Of a DNA stretch of 64,000 nucleotides, positions 32,601-41,045 are shown piece after piece. Position 1 is the stretch's first letter, and every line of letters starts with the position of its first letter. The DNA is from Staphylococcus epidermidis. Lineage in GTDB: Bacteria; Bacillota; Bacilli; Staphylococcales; Staphylococcaceae. The position numbers were made by a program, and so were the translations under genes. The stretch is from positions 124,001 to 188,000 of the forward strand of contig NZ_AP019721.1 of assembly GCF_006742205.1 (NCBI RefSeq), read 5' to 3'. The notes under the pieces were generated by a model. The model ran no database searches. It worked only from the letters and a program-made list of their open reading frames with translations, and had not been told where the DNA came from.

Positions 32601-32635
32601 GTCGCATTGCCGGTCAAAGTGCTGTAACGAAATAA
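29618..32635 (+). CDS. Three-domain flavoprotein NADH:2-enoate reductase (OYE + FMN_bind + FAD_binding_2)
   Basis: A 1005-aa cytosolic reductase, no signal peptide. Residues 1-360 are an old-yellow-enzyme domain (EIHGANTYLLQQFFSP, RQDSWGGS), likely taking electrons from NAD(P)H. Residues 385-475 are an FMN-binding domain with SGAT; Thr456 should carry covalent FMN. Residues about 495-1005 are a fumarate-reductase-type FAD domain (VVIGTGGAGLSAA; HHTMGG; NRLGGNALADIFTFGR). By alignment from memory with Shewanella Fcc3, Arg835, His943 and Arg982 keep the catalytic Arg402, His504 and Arg544. Met797 stands where His364 binds the fumarate carboxylate, and the Thr-Glu pair (377/378) reads Thr-Pro. 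So the substrate is probably an unsaturated acid other than fumarate. Similar cytoplasmic enzymes reduce fumarate, acrylate or cinnamates. The next gene is a transporter. Confidence 0.87.
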   Translation: MSKEIFDTFKFKCGAELKNRVLMAPMTIQAGYFDGSVTSEMIDYYQFRAGDASAIIVESCFVENHGRGFPGAIGIDNDDKIPGLKRLAEAIQAKGSKAILQLYHAGRMANPKFNEGEQPISASPIAALRPDAVPPREMTHAQINQMIDDFGEATRRAIEAGFDGVEIHGANTYLLQQFFSPHSNRRQDSWGGSREKRTRFPIEVLTKVQHVVAEKEASHFIIGYRFSPEEIEEPGIRFEDTMFLLNTLAEYEPDYFHISANSYQRTSIVNQEDTEPLINKYIKMQSAQLAKIPLIGVGSIAQRQDAEHALELGYDLLSVGKAYLVEPQWTDKISQNEEVEQFVDIHDQKVLHIPSPLWKVMDFMILDKEEEHRKYEKLKALQNKKVKFNKGTYHVYAKGHNGNLPMKVQLSEDKIVSIEVDDSGESEGIANPVFERLPQDIINGQTLNVDVISGATVTSEGIVQGIADAIEQAGEDPDILRARPKPVVQWSDEVVEETADVVVIGTGGAGLSAAATVLDEGKEVIMLEKFAAIGGNTIRTGGQVNAAEPKWQNAFPALAGEKETLIQLLNHDENDIDEAYIEDFNTLKRQIKDYLENSSNEDEYLFDSVELHRIQTYLGGKRKDRNNVEISGDYDLVKTLTDNVLESVYWLKDKGVHFDRSFVDMPVGALWRRGHKPMKAQGLEYIENLGDYVKHNHGRIFTETTAEKLIKEGNQVVGIEARKANGAKVKIHTRHGVVLATGGFGANTKMLQQYNTYWDNIPDDIKTTNSPAITGDGIRLGVQAGADIVGMGFSQMMPISDPKTGALFTGLIVTPSNFVFVNKEGQRFVNEFESRDVLSKAALEQKDGIFYIIADANIKALAMNTTEDKINQELEDGTLVKADTLEALAQKLNIDTTTFVNTIERYNTFVEQGQDEDFNKNAFDLKIEKAPFYATPRKPAIHHTMGGLKINTHAQVIDVEGHIIEGLYAAGEVAGGIHAGNRLGGNALADIFTFGRIAGQSAVTK

Positions 32636-32663
32636 ATGACGGAAGAGTAGGAGGCCACTTACG

Positions 32664-34040
32664 ATGAGCGAACAGTTTAATAAAGGGAAACAACTAATTG
32701 TAGCGATTATCTTAGGGATTCTCACATACTGGTTATTTGCACAGTCTTTTTTGAATATCGCACCACATGTTCAACGTTTTTATCATGTAGATATGAGTAT
32801 TGTTAATATTGCGGTCAGTCTGACATCACTCTTAACAGGTGTATTTATAGTCGTAGCAGGGGGATTATCTGATAAAATAGGTCGAGTTAAAATCACAAAT
32901 GCAGGTCTAATATTAAGTATACTTGGCTCTATTGCATTGATTATCTCGCATGCACCAATTTTATTATTATTAGGGCGTGTTTTACAGGGCTTATCTGCTG
33001 CATGCTTACTTCCAGCAACTATCGCGTTAATTAATTCTTTCTTCCAAGGTGAAGAAAGACAAAAGGTGCTTAGTTATTGGTCATTCGGATCCTATGGTGG
33101 AACAGGGTTAGCATCCCTATTTGCTGGAATTATAGCTACATTTATTGGATGGCGATGGATTTTCGTGTTGTCAATCATCTTTTCAATTATCGCCTTAATA
33201 TTGCTTAGAGGTATACCAGAATCTAAAGATGAGTCTGCATATAATAAAAAATTTGATATCGTTGGAATCATTATTTTTGTTGTCATGATGTTAAGCATTA
33301 ACGTAGTGATTACGCAAGGCGATAGAATTGGATGGTTAAATCCTCTTATATTGATATTAATTGCTATATTCATTGTGACATTAATTGCATTTTATATATT
33401 TGAAAAACGTCAAGATGAACCTTTTATAGATTTAAGTTTATTTTCAAATAATGTTTATATTGGAACAACATTAGCCAACTTGATGGTGAACATGGATATT
33501 GGTTCATTAGCATTATTTAATATTTATGTTCAAGACGATAAGCATTTATCAGCTGCACAAGCCGGTTTAATTACAATTCCATATATGCTGTGTAGTTTGT
33601 TAATGATTCGTGTTGGTGAACGTTTTATGCAAAAAAGAGGACCGCAATTGCCATTGATGTTAGGTCCGGTATCAATTACTGTTGGTATTATACTTTTAGC
33701 ATTCACTTCTTTGCCTAATATGATTTATTATATTGTGGCATGTATTGGCTTTATCTTTATAGGTCTAGGATTAGGATTTTTTGCTACTCCCGCGCTATCT
33801 ACTGCTGTATCTAATGTTCCAGCTGAAAAAGCAGGTACTGCATCAGGAATTATCAAAATGACTTCTACACTAGGTGCAGCATTTGGAATCGCTGTTGTGA
33901 CAACAATATATACGGCATTATCTGTAAATCACCCGGCATATTTAGCAGCTACTATCGCATTTATCGTGGGTGCAGGTTTAGTGTTTATCGCATTTATTGC
34001 GGCGTATTGTTTAATTCCTAAAAAGAATGTAGATATTTAA
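32664..34040 (+). CDS. MFS transporter (DHA2-like, about 14 membrane segments)
   Basis: A 458-aa integral membrane protein with many hydrophobic segments. The MFS signature between segments 2 and 3 reads GGLSDKIGRVKI; the later motif LGRVLQGLSAACLLPATIALI is typical of drug:H+ antiporters of the 14-segment DHA2 class. It lies 28 bases after the reductase gene and has AGGAGG upstream, so it is probably in the same unit. The context suggests it moves the substrate or product of the reductase, for example an aromatic or unsaturated acid, but multidrug export is equally possible. Confidence 0.85.
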   Translation: MSEQFNKGKQLIVAIILGILTYWLFAQSFLNIAPHVQRFYHVDMSIVNIAVSLTSLLTGVFIVVAGGLSDKIGRVKITNAGLILSILGSIALIISHAPILLLLGRVLQGLSAACLLPATIALINSFFQGEERQKVLSYWSFGSYGGTGLASLFAGIIATFIGWRWIFVLSIIFSIIALILLRGIPESKDESAYNKKFDIVGIIIFVVMMLSINVVITQGDRIGWLNPLILILIAIFIVTLIAFYIFEKRQDEPFIDLSLFSNNVYIGTTLANLMVNMDIGSLALFNIYVQDDKHLSAAQAGLITIPYMLCSLLMIRVGERFMQKRGPQLPLMLGPVSITVGIILLAFTSLPNMIYYIVACIGFIFIGLGLGFFATPALSTAVSNVPAEKAGTASGIIKMTSTLGAAFGIAVVTTIYTALSVNHPAYLAATIAFIVGAGLVFIAFIAAYCLIPKKNVDI

Positions 34041-34208
34041 AAGGTATATTGTTGCAGTAAAAAGCAGTGTTAGTAATTTGAAGTTGTATTTAATAATGCA
34101 TAAAAACAACAACTTTTCGACAAATATATTAACAACATTTGACATTTCCCAATCTTATTACTACCACCATGTTTAAAGGGTAGATGATAAATAAGGAGGA
34201 AGATAGAT

Positions 34209-34982
34209 ATGAGTAAAACAGCAATTATAACAGGTGCAGCAGGTGGATTAGGTAAAGGTATTGCAGAACGTCTTGCTAACGATGGGTTTAATATAGTACT
34301 ACAAGATATTAATGAAGCACTTCTATTAGAAACTGAGAAAGAATTCAAAGAAAAAGGTTATCAAGCTGTCGCATTCAAGAGTGATGTATCTAAAAAGAAA
34401 GAACAGGAAGAATTAGTTCAGTTCGCAGTTACAGAATTTGGTCAATTAGATGTCATGGTGAATAACGCAGGTGTTGATGCAGTGACGCCAATTTTAGAAA
34501 TTGGGGAAGAGGAATTATCTAAGTTATTTAATATTAACGTATTTGGTACATTGTTTGGAATTCAAGCAGCTGCTAACCAATTTATTAAACAAAAAAGTAA
34601 AGGTAAAATTATCAATGCATGTAGTATTGCAGGACATGAATCTTATGAAGTACTCGGCACTTACTCAGCTACAAAACACTCTGTACGTTCCTTCACTCAA
34701 ACAGCTGCTAAAGAATTAGCAGACAAAGGCATTACCGTAAACGCTTATTGCCCAGGAGTTGCCAAAACTGAAATGTGGGATCGTATTGATGAAGAAATGG
34801 TGAAACTTGATGATAGTCTAGAAATAGGAGACGCGTTTGAAGCATTTTCTTCAGAAATCAAACTTGGAAGATATCAAGAGCCATCAGATGTTGCGAACTT
34901 AGTATCATTCTTAGCTTCAAATGATTCTGATTATATTACAGGCCAATCCATTTTAACTGATGGTGGATTAGTGTACAGATAA
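34209..34982 (+). CDS. butA: Acetoin/diacetyl reductase (SDR family)
   Basis: A 257-aa classical short-chain dehydrogenase. [12 protein letters not shown] at residues 8-19 binds NAD(H), NNAG follows at about 86, Ser in [20 protein letters not shown] with the catalytic Tyr-x3-Lys (YSATK), and PG after it ([17 protein letters not shown]). The last motif with TEMWDRID is usual in meso-2,3-butanediol dehydrogenase/diacetyl reductase (ButA/BudC). It interconverts diacetyl, acetoin and 2,3-butanediol and re-oxidises NADH in fermentation. GGAGGA lies before the start. It ends in a strong terminator and is separated from the MFS gene by about 170 bases with no other gene. Confidence 0.85.
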   Translation: MSKTAIITGAAGGLGKGIAERLANDGFNIVLQDINEALLLETEKEFKEKGYQAVAFKSDVSKKKEQEELVQFAVTEFGQLDVMVNNAGVDAVTPILEIGEEELSKLFNINVFGTLFGIQAAANQFIKQKSKGKIINACSIAGHESYEVLGTYSATKHSVRSFTQTAAKELADKGITVNAYCPGVAKTEMWDRIDEEMVKLDDSLEIGDAFEAFSSEIKLGRYQEPSDVANLVSFLASNDSDYITGQSILTDGGLVYR

Positions 34983-35018
34983 GTTAGACACGATAAATAA
35001 ATGTGTATAAAATTTATT

Positions 35019-35071
35019 AAGGCTTGCCTTTTCAATCGAGAAATATACGACGAAAGGGCAAGCCTTTTTGA
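35019..35071. terminator. Terminator between butA and the convergent ABC genes
   Basis: AAGGCTTGCCTTT and AAAGGGCAAGCCTT pair with one bulged G; TTTTTG follows on the plus strand. Confidence 0.85.
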
Positions 35072-35109
35072 TGTTAAATATTGATGAAGTGATGGAGTGA
35101 AAGTACAGC

Positions 35110-35799
35110 TTAAGATTTCGTATTATCAGCTAAGGCATTTGCATATTTTTTAAAAGACCAACCTTTATTTTCTAAAATATCATGATAAAAAGGATTTTGA
35201 CCTATAACTTTAATATCATCTGCTAGTGCTTCAACTTCGTCTAAATGATGTGTCGTCATGATGATTAAACATTGATCGGTCATTTGTTGTAATAAGTTGT
35301 GAATATCATATCTTGATTCTAAATCAATGTCTTCTGTTGGCTCATCTAGAATAAGTATTTTAGGCCGACTAAGTAGACCTATCATAATATTGACTTTACG
35401 TTTATTTCCCCCAGAAAGGTTAGATACTTTCACTTTTGTATCAGTAAAGTTTAATTGTGATAAATAAGAATGAAGTGTTTCATCTGAAATAGGATTTTCA
35501 CAAAGTGACTTGAAAAACTCAATGTTCTCCATGACAGTCATATGCTCGAATAGTGCGATGTCTTGAGGGACATAGCCTACAATATGACGTATTCGACGTC
35601 TTGACAAATATTGATTGAAGTATTGAATACGTCCTTCGTCTGCATTCTCAATACCTGCAATTAAACGCAATAATGTAGATTTTCCAGCACCATTTTCACC
35701 TAATAAAATAGTAATTTTATGATTTTGAAATTGCATATCTAGGGAATCGAAAATATGCTTCTTTTTATAGCTTTTGGAAACATTTTGAATATCTATCAT
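35110..35799 (-). CDS. ABC transporter ATP-binding protein
   Basis: A 229-aa ATPase subunit. Walker A is GENGAGKST (near 35-43), Q-loop GYVPQDIALFEHMTV, signature LSGGNKRKV, Walker B ILILDEPTEDID (Glu and Asp present) and H-loop MTTHHLDE. The sequence type is that of ABC-2 exporters (CcmA family). I chose ATG 35799, nine bases after AAAGGAG; the upstream in-frame codons overlap the partner gene. It follows the small membrane protein by 14 bases on the same strand. What it moves is unknown. Its promoter region is shared with the staphylopine operon and its Zur/Fur sites, so a metal-linked role is possible. Confidence 0.85.
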   Translation of the reverse strand: MIDIQNVSKSYKKKHIFDSLDMQFQNHKITILLGENGAGKSTLLRLIAGIENADEGRIQYFNQYLSRRRIRHIVGYVPQDIALFEHMTVMENIEFFKSLCENPISDETLHSYLSQLNFTDTKVKVSNLSGGNKRKVNIMIGLLSRPKILILDEPTEDIDLESRYDIHNLLQQMTDQCLIIMTTHHLDEVEALADDIKVIGQNPFYHDILENKGWSFKKYANALADNTKS

Positions 35800-35813
35800 T
35801 GAATATGACTCCT

Positions 35814-36260
35814 TTACAATTGAATCCATAAATATATAATACCTATCGCTACCGTATAAATAATAGCCATGAATATACGGTGACTAAGAACATTAATTTT
35901 AAAAAGTAATAAAGCAATACCTGCCTCATAAAATAAAACTATAATCAGTGTTTTTAAGTAGAAAAGAATGCTTAATGGTTGATGCATTAAAAGGCTAATC
36001 ATCAATAGCATGAGCATCAGTATGACCACATGTACACTGATATAAGTCAAGTATAGTTTAAGTTGACTATAAGGTACCAAATATAATCTTTCGAGAGGTG
36101 CGTTCTGTTTAAGACGTTGATGTAATAGGATTTGGATAACACTTACAAAGATGACGACAACAAATACAATGCCAATTGAAATGGATTGATGAGCATGTTT
36201 ATTGATAGCTACACTTTTTATTTTAGATTGAGGTGTATGCGAATAATAAGATTGTTTCAC
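35814..36260 (-). CDS. Small ABC-2-type membrane protein, partner of the ATPase
   Basis: A 148-aa protein with about four membrane segments; the stretch LERLYLVPYSQLKLYLTYI resembles ABC-2 permeases just before their second helix. Normal ABC-2 permeases have six segments and 220-260 residues, so this one is short, perhaps lacking its N-terminal part. The only possible start is GTG 36260, two codons after an in-frame stop, and it has no recognisable ribosome site. It may be a degraded gene, a specialised small permease, or a weakly translated one. The Fur-like box begins only 15 bases upstream. Confidence 0.6.
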   Translation of the reverse strand: MKQSYYSHTPQSKIKSVAINKHAHQSISIGIVFVVVIFVSVIQILLHQRLKQNAPLERLYLVPYSQLKLYLTYISVHVVILMLMLLMISLLMHQPLSILFYLKTLIIVLFYEAGIALLLFKINVLSHRIFMAIIYTVAIGIIYLWIQL

Positions 36261-36274
36261 TTTATTCTATTAAT

Positions 36275-36289
36275 TGAAAATAATTATCA
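36275..36289. promoter_or_regulatory. Fur-like box upstream of cntK
   Basis: TGAAAAT and ATTATCA flank one base, a 7-1-7 inverted repeat with a single deviation from the Gram-positive Fur core TGATAAT-N-ATTATCA. In S. aureus the cnt operon is reported to answer to both Fur and Zur. Confidence 0.75.
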
Positions 36290-36331
36290 TTTATATTGAC
36301 AACTGCATGTGCCTCGTTTAATATAATTCTC

Positions 36332-36352
36332 AAATCGTAACAATTACGATTT
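36332..36352. promoter_or_regulatory. Zur box of the cnt operon
   Basis: The half-sites AAATCGTAA and TTACGATTT are perfect complements with CAA between; only one base differs from the 21-base consensus. It lies 95 bases before the cntK start and 71 bases from the divergent gene. Confidence 0.9.
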
Positions 36353-36447
36353 GTTTTATGCAATTATTTTAAGTTATTGATTTTTATGAGGTTAATCATT
36401 TTTATTAACAATTTAATTTGAAAATTTACATTAAAAAGGAGTGTTTT

Positions 36448-37287
36448 ATGCAACGTCAAGTGGTCGAATTTTCAAAATATAATCCATCTGGGAATATGAC
36501 AATTCTTGTTCATTCAAAGCATCAACCGAGCGAATATGCTGCGATTGCACATCAGTTGATGGCGACAACACACATGTGTTGTGAACAAGTAGGGTTTATT
36601 GAATCAGTAAACTATGAAAATGGGGATAACTATCACTTGGTAATGAGTGGAAATGAATTTTGTGGTAATGCGACTATGTCTTACATTCACTATTTAAAAG
36701 AACGTTTATTGATACAGCATCAACAATTTCAATTAAGAGTTTCGGGGTGTTCTCATCCTGTAGAGTGTAAAGTTCATTCGCAACATTATGAAGTGACTAT
36801 GCCAAAAGTACATCAAGTTAAGGAAAGATTTGTGAAATTAGGGGAACAGCAGTTTAAAGCATTTGAAATTAGCTATGATACATACATTCACTATGTGATG
36901 ATGTGTGATGATGTAGATTTGGCAATAAAACAGTGCGTGGAAGATTTTGTCAGTGCGCAAACATGGCATCGACAATTTAAAACAATTGGTGTCATGCTTT
37001 TTCAACAAGATAAACAATTCATATATCCACTGATACATATACCTGCAATAGATAGCTTAATCTGGGAAAATAGCTGTGGTTCAGGAGCGGCTTCTATCGG
37101 TGTGTTGGTTAATTATCTAACAGATCATGATATTCAAGATTACCTAGTTAACCAACCCGGAGGCAGTATTATTGTCTCATCCAGAAAGTCTGGACAAAAT
37201 GAATATCAAACAACGATTAAGGGTCAAGTTTCAACTGTCGCAACAGGACAAGCATATATAGAACAGGAGACAATGACGCAAATATGA
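36448..37287 (+). CDS. cntK: Histidine racemase CntK (staphylopine synthesis)
   Basis: A 279-aa member of the diaminopimelate-epimerase fold. CntK makes D-histidine from L-histidine, the first building block of the metallophore staphylopine. Two catalytic Cys lie in EFCGNATM and [10 protein letters not shown], the two-base racemase pattern. The ATG at 36448 is preceded by AAAAAGGAG at ideal distance; the frame extends ten codons upstream without a ribosome site. It is the first gene of cntKLMABCDFE and ends in an overlap with cntL (ATGA). The Fur-like and Zur boxes upstream predict induction by zinc and iron shortage. Confidence 0.93.
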   Translation: MQRQVVEFSKYNPSGNMTILVHSKHQPSEYAAIAHQLMATTHMCCEQVGFIESVNYENGDNYHLVMSGNEFCGNATMSYIHYLKERLLIQHQQFQLRVSGCSHPVECKVHSQHYEVTMPKVHQVKERFVKLGEQQFKAFEISYDTYIHYVMMCDDVDLAIKQCVEDFVSAQTWHRQFKTIGVMLFQQDKQFIYPLIHIPAIDSLIWENSCGSGAASIGVLVNYLTDHDIQDYLVNQPGGSIIVSSRKSGQNEYQTTIKGQVSTVATGQAYIEQETMTQI

Positions 37288-38099
37288 ATGAGCATACAAA
37301 AATAGAGAACCAATTACAATATTATTTAGAACAATTTACGTACTTACATCAACTCGTTTTGGAAGATAGTCGGCATATTGTTGATTTAGAAAATTTGATT
37401 GATGAATACAGTCAATGGATACTTCAACCTTTGGCAGAGCATCATTATTTAACATGGAATGATTTAGAAACAAAAATAAGCTTTACCAAGAAGCTTCAAG
37501 AGGTATCAGCAAAGTGTGTGAAACAGGTAGAAGTCATTCGAGCACAACGTTTGTTGAATGGTAGGGCCTCCACGTCAGGTTATTTCGAAAATATAGAGCA
37601 TTGTATTAATGAAGAATTCGGAAGATGGCAAATTGGACAAAATGACAAGTTGTTACTGATTGGGTCGGGTGCATATCCTATGACATTAATTCAAGTTGCT
37701 AAAGAAACTGGCGCTGCGGTCATTGGTATAGATATAGATTCGGAAGCAGTTGATTTAGGGCAACGTGTCGTCAATGTACTAGCTCCAAATGAAGATATCG
37801 TTATTAGTAATCAAACAGTTGATCAATTAGAAGACATCCAATCTGTGACTCATATTATTTTCAGTTCGACGATACCTATCAAATATGACATTTTGAATGA
37901 ACTTTACACATTGACGAATGATGAAGTTGTTGTAGCTATGCGATACGGTGATGATATGAAAGCATTGTTTAATTATCCATCTCAAGCAACTGACGAAACA
38001 CAATGGCGATGTGAAGAACTACAAACACGACCGAAGCAGATTTTTGATATTGCACTTTATCGTAAAGTGGCATCAAAAGTTGGTGTTGAACATGTCTAA
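37284..38099 (+). CDS. cntL: Staphylopine aminobutyrate transferase CntL (nicotianamine synthase-like)
   Basis: A 271-aa enzyme that transfers the aminobutyrate part of S-adenosylmethionine to D-histidine. The SAM-binding region reads [13 protein letters not shown] and [15 protein letters not shown] (residues about 125-160), as in nicotianamine synthase. N-terminal half is helical and hydrophilic. The start overlaps the end of cntK, the end overlaps the start of cntM by 8 bases, so the three biosynthetic genes are translationally coupled. Cytoplasmic. Confidence 0.93.
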   Translation: MNEHTKIENQLQYYLEQFTYLHQLVLEDSRHIVDLENLIDEYSQWILQPLAEHHYLTWNDLETKISFTKKLQEVSAKCVKQVEVIRAQRLLNGRASTSGYFENIEHCINEEFGRWQIGQNDKLLLIGSGAYPMTLIQVAKETGAAVIGIDIDSEAVDLGQRVVNVLAPNEDIVISNQTVDQLEDIQSVTHIIFSSTIPIKYDILNELYTLTNDEVVVAMRYGDDMKALFNYPSQATDETQWRCEELQTRPKQIFDIALYRKVASKVGVEHV

Positions 38100-39384
38100 A
38101 ATATTAATGGTTGGTAGTGGACCGGTCGCTATTCAACTTGCTCGACTATGTAACTTACATGGGGAACATATGGTTGATATGGTGAGTCGCGTTCATGCAT
38201 CAACCAAATCTAAGAGAGTCTTTGATGCGTATCATCGTGACGGCTTTTTTTCAGTAATGACTCAAAATGATGCACATCAGTGTTTTTCAGGTAAGTTTAC
38301 GGTTAGACATTTTTTTAAAGATGTTAAAGACATTACACAATATTATGACGTGGTGATTTTAGCATGTACTGCTGATGCGTATCGACCGATATTACAGCAA
38401 TTATCTAAGTCCACATTAAAACGTATTAAACAAATTATCTTGGTCTCGCCAACATTAGGATCACATATGCTTGTTAAGCAAATACTAACAGATGTTCATT
38501 GTGAAGGTGAAGTGATTTCGTTTTCCACTTATCTAGGCGATACCCGAATATTTGATAAAGCACAACCGCATTGTGTCCTAACTACACGAGTTAAATCAAA
38601 ATTATTCGTAGGTTCGACTCATTCTCAGTCTATTACGTTGTATAAGCTTAAGTCTTTATTCGACTATTTGAATATAGAATTAACAACGATGGACACACCG
38701 CTACATGCGGAGATACATAATAGTTCACTTTATGTACACCCACCATTGTTTATGAATCAATTTTCATTAAAGGCGGTATTTGAAGGGACGAAAGTGCCAG
38801 TATACGTATATAAGCTATTTCCAGAGGGTCCAATTACAATGACCTTAATACATGAAATGCGATTAATGTGGCAAGAAATGATGATGATATTAAAAAAATT
38901 AAAGGTACCCTCGGTCAATCTCCTGAAGTTTATGGTGAAAGAAAATTACCCTATACGTGATGAGACCATGCGCGAAGTTGATATTGAAAGCTTTGAAAAT
39001 TTATCAGCTATTCATCAAGAGTATCTACTTTATGTGCGATATACAGCAATTTTAATCGATCCATTTTCTAATCCGGACGATCAAGGTGCATATTTTGATT
39101 TTTCTGCCGTACCATACAAACATGTTGATACTGATGAACAAGGAGTTATACATATACCACGCATGCCGAGTGAAGATTATTATCGTACTTTGATGATTCA
39201 AGCAATTGGAAGAGCATTAAACGTTGCAACACCGATGATTGACACATTGTTATTACGTTATGAAACTACCGTTAAACAATACTGTGATACACATTTACAT
39301 CAACAACTATCAAAGCAATTCGAATTACATCATTTTAAACAGGATTTAGCGTTAGTGACGAACTACTTAACTTTTTATAAATAA
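38092..39384 (+). CDS. cntM: Staphylopine dehydrogenase CntM (opine dehydrogenase)
   Basis: A 430-aa opine dehydrogenase which joins the CntL product to pyruvate with NADPH, giving staphylopine. It begins [19 protein letters not shown], the dinucleotide-binding Rossmann motif GSGPVA. The ATG at 38092 sits in ATGTCTAA, overlapping the stop of cntL, and leaves no spare N-terminal tail; the longer frame from 38011 would add residues before the fold. A DUF2338-like C-terminal domain fills residues about 190-430. Length agrees with S. aureus CntM, about 433. Confidence 0.93.
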   Translation: MSKILMVGSGPVAIQLARLCNLHGEHMVDMVSRVHASTKSKRVFDAYHRDGFFSVMTQNDAHQCFSGKFTVRHFFKDVKDITQYYDVVILACTADAYRPILQQLSKSTLKRIKQIILVSPTLGSHMLVKQILTDVHCEGEVISFSTYLGDTRIFDKAQPHCVLTTRVKSKLFVGSTHSQSITLYKLKSLFDYLNIELTTMDTPLHAEIHNSSLYVHPPLFMNQFSLKAVFEGTKVPVYVYKLFPEGPITMTLIHEMRLMWQEMMMILKKLKVPSVNLLKFMVKENYPIRDETMREVDIESFENLSAIHQEYLLYVRYTAILIDPFSNPDDQGAYFDFSAVPYKHVDTDEQGVIHIPRMPSEDYYRTLMIQAIGRALNVATPMIDTLLLRYETTVKQYCDTHLHQQLSKQFELHHFKQDLALVTNYLTFYK

Positions 39385-39434
39385 AAAACGTAATAATATA
39401 AGTTTACATATTTTCGAAAAGAAAGAGGAAAACA

Positions 39435-41033
39435 ATGAATAAACTCACAAAACTAAGTACAGTCATTTTTGTATCTGGGATTATTTTAGCCGGTTGTGGA
39501 AGTAACAAAGAACTAACAGAGAAAAAAGAGAATAAAGTATTATCATATACAACTGTCAAAGATATTGGAGATATGAATCCCCATGTTTATGGAGGTTCAA
39601 TGTCCGCAGAGAGTATGATTTATGAGCCGTTAGTTCGCAATACCAAGGATGGTATTAAGCCATTATTAGCGAAAAAATGGGACATTTCACCTGATGGTAA
39701 AACATATACGTTTTATTTAAGGGACGATGTATCTTTTCATGATGGTACGAAATTTGATGCAGACGCAGTGAAGAAAAACATCGATGCAGTACAACAAAAT
39801 AAGAAACTACATTCATGGTTAAAACTTTCAACACTGATTGATGATGTCAAAGTTAAGGATAAGTATACGGTACAACTACATTTGAAGGAAGCTTATCAAC
39901 CTGCGTTAGCAGAACTAGCTATGCCACGACCATACGTTTTTGTATCGCCTAAAGATTTTAAACACGGTACAACCAAAGATGGTGTGAAATCATTTGACGG
40001 TACAGGACCATTTAAAATGGGTGAACACAAAAAAGATATATCTGCAGAATTTAATAAAAATAATCAATATTGGGGAGAAAAGGCAAAGTTAAATAAAGTA
40101 GAAGCAAAAGTTAAACCTGCTGGAGAAACAGCATTTTTATCAATGAAAAAAGGAGAAACCAACTTTGCTTATACAGATGATAGAGGTACAGACAGCTTAG
40201 ATAAAGATAGTTTAAAACAATTAAAAGAAACCGGAAGCTATCAAGTAAAACGTAGCCAAGCCATGAATACAAAAATGCTTGTTGTTAATTCTGGTAAGAA
40301 AGATAGTGCAGTCAGTGATAAAGCAGTCAGACAAGCATTAGGTCACATGGTAAATAGAGATAAAATAGCTCAAGATATTTTAAACAAGCAAGAAAAGCCA
40401 GCCACACAACTATTTGCTAAAAATGTGACAGATATAAACTTTAATTTACCAACAAGAACATATGATAAGAAAAAAGCACAAGCGTTATTAGATAAGGCCG
40501 GATGGGTGCTTTCAAAAGATCGACAAGTTCGTCAAAAAGAGGGCAAAGATTTGAATCTTAAGTTGTATTATGACAAAGGCTCTTCCAGTCAAAAAGAACA
40601 AGCTGAATTCTTAGAGGCAGAATTTAAGAAGTTAGGTGTACAACTAGATATAAACGGAGAAACGTCAGATAAAGTAGCTGAACGTCGTAGTTCTGGTGAT
40701 TACGATCTAATGTTTAATCAAACATGGGGGCTATTATATGATCCTCAGAGTACATTAGCAGCATTTAAGACGAAAACGGGATATGAAAGTGCAACATTAG
40801 GTATTAAGAATAAGTCACAACTGTACAAAGATATTGATGAGGCGTTCAAAATTCAAGATGCAAAGGAACGTTCAAAAGCGTATCAGCAAATTTTGAAACA
40901 AGTTGACGATGAAGGTGTCTTTATTCCAATTACTCACGGGAGAATGACTGTTGTTGCACCTAAAGATTTACAAAAATTATCCTTTACACAATCACAATAT
41001 GAGCTTCCATTTAATGAAATGCAATATAAATAA
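39435..41033 (+). CDS. cntA: Staphylopine-metal binding lipoprotein CntA
   Basis: A 532-aa extracellular solute-binding protein of family 5 (oligopeptide/nickel type), anchored via lipobox LAGC (Cys near residue 21). MNPHVYGGSMSAESMIYEPLVR and WDISPDGKTYTFYLRDDVSFHDGT are the family's conserved N-terminal segments. CntA captures staphylopine bound to nickel, cobalt, zinc or copper. AGAGGAAAA stands upstream, 50 bases after cntM, in the same operon. It delivers to the CntB-CntC permease and CntD-CntF ATPases that follow. Confidence 0.94.
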   Translation: MNKLTKLSTVIFVSGIILAGCGSNKELTEKKENKVLSYTTVKDIGDMNPHVYGGSMSAESMIYEPLVRNTKDGIKPLLAKKWDISPDGKTYTFYLRDDVSFHDGTKFDADAVKKNIDAVQQNKKLHSWLKLSTLIDDVKVKDKYTVQLHLKEAYQPALAELAMPRPYVFVSPKDFKHGTTKDGVKSFDGTGPFKMGEHKKDISAEFNKNNQYWGEKAKLNKVEAKVKPAGETAFLSMKKGETNFAYTDDRGTDSLDKDSLKQLKETGSYQVKRSQAMNTKMLVVNSGKKDSAVSDKAVRQALGHMVNRDKIAQDILNKQEKPATQLFAKNVTDINFNLPTRTYDKKKAQALLDKAGWVLSKDRQVRQKEGKDLNLKLYYDKGSSSQKEQAEFLEAEFKKLGVQLDINGETSDKVAERRSSGDYDLMFNQTWGLLYDPQSTLAAFKTKTGYESATLGIKNKSQLYKDIDEAFKIQDAKERSKAYQQILKQVDDEGVFIPITHGRMTVVAPKDLQKLSFTQSQYELPFNEMQYK

Positions 41034-41045
41034 AGGAGCGTCGTC

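Noticed and set aside
29618..32635. Two fused genes or an assembly joining of an OYE gene and a fumarate reductase gene
   Set aside because: The domain order OYE, FMN_bind, FAD_binding_2 in one chain is known from cytosolic NADH-dependent reductases, and the frame is continuous with normal linkers.
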